Origin: Apostichopus japonicus
Lineage: Eukaryota > Echinodermata > Holothuroidea > Aspidochirotida > Stichopodidae
Assembly: GCF_037975245.1 (NCBI RefSeq)
Contig: NC_092562.1
Coordinates: forward strand, 30,816,554-30,880,553
Direction of reading: 5' to 3'
DNA length: 64,000 nt
Shown one piece after another: positions 24,401 through 64,000 of the stretch. The notes beneath the pieces are model-generated. The model was not told the origin of the DNA. It searched no databases and was given only the letters and a program-made list of their open reading frames with translations. How positions within the stretch are numbered: position 1 is the first letter of the stretch; each line of letters starts with the position of its first letter. The position numbers and the translations under genes were made by a program.

Positions 24401-27052
24401 AATTCCTTGCAGCGGAACAATTATATTGTCGTGTGTATTCAACATTCCATATTGAACCTAATAACAGAGGGGTTCCTGCAGCTGAATAAAATCCTAAATA
24501 TTGCTTTGGATAACTATTAAATGAACCATTTTACAGTTTTACTACAATCCAAACTACAATATCGAAATGGGCACTAAATATTTTACAGAGCTAGTATGAT
24601 TACATGCAAGTCTCTAGCCTTAGATTACAAATCTTTATTTATATTTCAGTGCAGATTTTTTTTTAATTTAAATGGTTTTTCGTTTACGGAATATATTATT
24701 ATTTGACCAAATCTACATGAAAACATAAAAAGATCAATCTTTTATAGAAATTGTTTCTACAATGTTAGAAGTTTGCTTAGAAAGTTGTTTGTAGGATTAT
24801 ACATTGTCTCTCCTTTATGATCTTGTATCTATGATGGTAAAAGCAAACTATGTACTACAAATAAACCACATTTATTTAAAACCTGTTGTTCATGTATATG
24901 AACACATAAGTATTTATCTTTTTAATGCATTACATTTCAGAAGGAATATCAGCTGCCCAGAACAAGCACATAAAAATGTAGAATAAAAGTAGGAAAGGAA
25001 ATTAAGACAGAAAATGGTCAAATATGGCAAGATAGATTCAAAAGGGGGAAAAGAAGGTAAATGCAGAGCAAAGTAGAATGAAATATAAAATGCTGTAACA
25101 ATGATTCATACTGATATTGGATAAAAATAATTTATGAATCTGGTAAGAATATTTTCTTTTTATGGTGTTGGTGAACAGTTGGTACATGAGATGACAAATC
25201 TCCCCAAAATTATGAATTTTCATATAAGTACAAGGTCATGAAGTCAGCAAGCTTTCAAAGGAATTTGCTGCATTTTGAAATCACATGTTACAAAGCAAAT
25301 CCAAAAATGTAAGTAAGAAAATGAAAAGACAACAAAAAGGAAGAAAAGGATTAAAGTGCACTATGGAAATTAAAATGATAATGTTGCATGATGCTTAATT
25401 ATGTGATTCACAACACTTTCACTGTCAACCATTAAGCATATAAAATTCAATGCCAACCTCAGAGGCTTCAACTGAGCTTCACAAGCTATGCAGCCAAGGG
25501 TAGATGTGTTTGTACAGATCAATTCAATGTGTCATAATGGGTTTTTATGAGATTATTAGTTGTGAAATGGAAACGATATGAATTATGAATTTGGTCTAAC
25601 ACCATATACTTCAAAGGCTAATTTCTTTACATGTTAAAGAGAAATATCACTGTGGTGAAATTTTTAATCAATGCTAAGAGATATTTTGAGATATGATCAT
25701 TTTAGTGCAAATCTCTTGCCCAAATGTTAACTTGAAGAAAACATTTGTGACCTTAGAGCAACACAACATATACAAAACTTTTTCTTTCTCCAAAAATGTT
25801 GCACCCCAGTTTCTACATTAAAGTGCATCAGCATATGAGTAGATTCATTTTCATATTTTTTATTATAAAAGAATAACAACGCTTACATCGAACGTTGAAG
25901 CCGTAAACCATCCAAGGTACAAAAAGAAAATAGACTGAATAGTAAATAAAAGAAATAATCATATATATACACAAAAAGAGGAAAATAAAAAAGCTGTATA
26001 CAACAGAAGGAAATGTAAAAAAAAAAATGATCAAAAAAGAGGGTTAACTTTGTTCACTATGCTAATGTTAGATTAGTATGCAACCAATTTTGCCTGCATC
26101 AAAAACTTTAGAATAATCTTTCATGAAGACCTAATCATAGGCATAATTTAAACTTGTAATATGAATACACCACAATGCACCATTTCCATATTTTTAAATT
26201 TGTTTAGGTGGGTGAGGTACAATGGAACCCCCGAAATATGGGAGTCGGACTTCAAAAACCTCAGGGTAACACCCTGTTTTTTTTTAAATCTTGGATCCAA
26301 CTCGGCAAACAATTTTCATACTGGAAGACCTAATGTCTATAGGCATATGAGCCTGACTATATGTTTACAACAAGTGAGTGAATTTCATGGGAATGAACAT
26401 AACTTGTGAAACAATGTGATGGTAGCTATTGCAGCATTGGTTTTCTGGTTAACAAATGTCGACTAGATGATTGCATTTCCTAAATATATCCCACTTTGCA
26501 TCTTATTTCTCAATGGTGGTTGTACCATGTTATATATTAATCTATGACGTTTTTCTTATTTCCTTACTAGTTAAGTTTAAATTAAACATCTAATTACATA
26601 AAAATGAAACAGTTTACTCAAATTCTTTTATATTCGGAAAAAAAATATAAGGAAAAGGTGTATTTGCAACCATTGAAGTCTGAATGATTTTGTTACATAA
26701 CCCATTGGACTTGCTTTTTATTTTTTATCAATATTACCTCTAATTGTAAACAGAAAAAGGAAATTTACTTATGTGTGCTTGAAAGCAGCCTGGGGCAGAA
26801 AGTCTGGCAGTTATAATTACTTTATCGCACTTCACCAGTTTCCTCATCCAATATGCCTTTTGTCACACGACATATGCATGGCAGACTTGACTTACTATAA
26901 ACTTAAAAGACATTGATATAGTTATAATAAAAATGAATGAATTCAAAGGAAAACAAGAACAATTAATTCTATCGTTTAACTTTAGCGTATAACAGCATCT
27001 ACAATACTCAAAGCAGCAGATGTGAGTTTAAAATACACTCTCTACAAACTTA
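21457..27052. other. 5.6-kb gene-free AT-rich stretch
   Basis: No convincing exon, RNA gene or transposon coding sequence on either strand. 22650-23000 has faint repetition around ACTGATCACAGATACTGAG. Some of this may be distal 3' UTR or downstream sequence of the RPTP gene. Confidence 0.5.
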
Positions 27053-27860
27053 AAGCAGCATTTTGCGTCCTCAACTATGATATTTCTCAACCTCACTGAC
27101 TCCACTATGCCATAACGACATACATAACTAGCTTATCTATTTATATTTTTATTTCAAATGGTGGCATAAAAGTCGAAAAAATTGCAACTGTCAACTTTGT
27201 TGTTCTCCAAGATATTTTCCGTTGGGAACCCAATAAACCTCGCCCATAATATGAATATTTAAACACTACGAACATCATTGACAGATACGTAATATAACAC
27301 CACGCTTGATTTGTGTACAGTCTATATGGCAGTTGTACCAGGGAGTTGTATAACAACTCCCAACGCAAAGTCTTGAATCTATTTTTAGCAACGGCTCATA
27401 ACTAAACCTGCATCTCTGATTGGTTGAATTCAAACTAGGGGGTTTGGGAACTGAATGCGAATTAATTTTGTCTGTGGAATACTCGCCAATTAACGTTTTT
27501 GGCAGGGAAAAACTTGGCTAATATCTTAATTTGCTGTTTTGTGATTTGATGTATGTAAAAAAACTTGATGGACATGTCAAAAAAGTAGAAAACGGCGACC
27601 AAACGCAAAATGCTCATGAATAAACATACTATTCACTGATTGGTGGAATTCAAACTAGTGGATTTGGAGATATGAAAACTTTGTCGAGGACACTCTTACT
27701 CATTATCGAAATATATCGTTAATTACTCGCTAATTAACGCTCTTGGTAGGGTGAAACTTGGATGGTATCTTAGTTTGCTGTTTTATGATTGATACATGTA
27801 AAAAAATCGATGCACATGTTATTAAGGTCGAAAAAAGCGACCCAACGCAAAATGCTGCTT
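27053..27860. mobile_element. 808-bp MITE with 16-bp inverted ends and TA target duplication
   Basis: AAGCAGCATTTTGCGT (27053-27068) is exactly complementary to ACGCAAAATGCTGCTT (27845-27860), with TA on both sides. The inside holds two ~230-bp direct repeats (about 27400-27620 and 27630-27860). Each ends in CGACC(A/C)AACGCAAAATGCT and contains CTGATTGGT.GAATTCAAACTAG-like sequence. No coding frame. It lies just downstream of the RPTP stop. Confidence 0.75.
27148..27153 (-). promoter_or_regulatory. Candidate polyadenylation signal AATAAA for the RPTP gene
   Basis: The first canonical AATAAA I noticed on the minus strand below the stop codon, about 1.1 kb downstream. If used, the 3' UTR would contain the MITE at 27053-27860 in part. 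There is no transcript evidence. Confidence 0.2.
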
Positions 27861-28237
27861 TAAAATGACTTAGAAAGGCCTGAAACACTTCATTTCACAA
27901 ATTGTGAGAAAGTTATTTCAAACCATACTGAAGATAATACTGAAGATAATACCGAACACAAATAGTAGCAATTAACGGAACAAATATTTTGAGTGTCTCA
28001 ACTGCCTTGCAATTCTGGACTGTGCGTTGAAATTGTGTCAACACATAAGAACTTATAAATGAAATACATAATGTACCTAGCAAGACATTGTAAGAATGAC
28101 ATAAAATCAAACACTGAGAAAAATCATTACATCGTGTTTGTTTCTCTTCTGGTGTTCGCTAGATATATATATTGTTACAACCACTCTAGGCCACCAATCC
28201 CTGCCAAGCTAGACTGCTCTGATCAAGTTAACAAGTT

Positions 28238-63356
<35,119 letters not shown>

Positions 63357-63479
63357 CTTAAATGTAAAGGAGTGAAAAATATATCAGTAGCATTGGTGAA
63401 TCAATTTGCAGAGATTAATTTAGTGCATACATTTTGTACTTTCTTGTTTTCATATATTTTGTTCTTCGTGAAGTATTGG

Positions 63480-64000
63480 AAATACAAATAATTTTCAGAC
63501 CAAATCTTTAACAGACAACATCGTATCCTTTATGCAATACAAAATTTCTCCAGACCTTAGCATGTTATTCACGATGTATAGAAAAGTGTTATTGTATCCA
63601 CTGCATTTAAACATATATCATGCTATCCTTGATGCAATACAAGGTTCTACTAAAGATCAATTCATAAACATTCTACACTCTATACCTACATTCTATACCA
63701 ACCAAAATTTAAACATGAAACATGCTATCCTTGATTTAATTTAAAGGTATTACATAACAAAGCTATATAGACATACAACATGCTATTATTCATGTAATGC
63801 ATAGACTCTTCGGACCAAATATTAAACATAAAACATGTTACCCTTGATTTGATGCAAAGGGTCTACATACCCAATCTTAAACAGCAACATACTATCCTTG
63901 ATTTAATTAAAAGACTCTACAGACAGACCAAAGCTATCCAAACATGCATGTCATTACTATTTATGTAATGCAATGGCTCAACAGACCAAATGTTAAACAT
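63480..64000. repeat. Degenerate tandem repeat running off the window edge
   Basis: Units of about 60-75 bases with ACATGCTATCCTTGATTTAA, then CAGACCAAATCTTAAACA. At least six diverged copies; the array continues beyond the window. Confidence 0.7.

Noticed and set aside
25828-26034. Hydrophobic 68-codon minus-strand frame
   Set aside because: Phe/Ile/Tyr-rich translation of AT-rich DNA; no start, splice or conservation evidence.

Overview
The window looks like echinoderm nuclear DNA, possibly from a sea cucumber. This is inferred from AT-rich sequence, large introns with GT/AG borders, dense decayed transposons, tRNA-derived SINEs and DIRS/LINE debris, not from a database match. There is no prokaryotic, organellar or viral gene content.

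The dominant feature is one large gene on the minus strand, 63356 down to 28238. It encodes a receptor-type protein tyrosine phosphatase. I could read 23 exons whose phases all agree. Together they give 2999 coding bases, that is 998 residues plus a stop, with the 5' end lying beyond the window. In protein order they encode four EGF-like/cysteine-rich modules (63.4-59.0 kb), an Ig-like domain (57.3-57.6 kb), a Thr/Ser-rich stalk (51.7-52.0 kb), one membrane span (50.1 kb), a juxtamembrane segment, a first phosphatase domain (47.1-40.3 kb and the start of the next exon) and a second, degenerate one (39.2-28.2 kb). Domain 1 keeps the catalytic HCSAGVGRTG loop but has WGD instead of WPD. Domain 2 has HCMDGVGRTG, no general-acid Asp and no KNRY Tyr, so it is probably a pseudophosphatase.

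A second, weaker minus-strand gene model (19180 down to 13412) has an ATG exon, two or three small exons and a Pro-rich exon. It is unrecognised and contains a likely frameshift.

The rest is repeats. At 2472-3845 there is a fold-back element with inverted ends, a 4-bp target duplication and an internal palindromic satellite. A hAT-like element lies at 10.8-13.1 kb. LINE fragments lie at 20.2-20.5 and 21.2-21.5 kb. A TA-flanked MITE lies at 27.05-27.86 kb. Inside the phosphatase introns are a higher-order minisatellite (31.7-33.1 kb), a SINE (33.1-33.4 kb), a GC-rich DIRS-type remnant (34.5-37.4 kb), a tandem array copied from the 3' end of an exon with its splice donor (45.25-46.09 kb), a duplicated unit with a hammerhead-ribozyme-like core (50.3-51.0 kb) and an element bounded by inverted arrays of a TTCGCCCAAC minisatellite (53.2-54.6 kb).

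The most interesting observations are the exon-tail/splice-donor array, the fold-back element, the hammerhead-like repeat pair and the unusual WGD loop in the active phosphatase domain.
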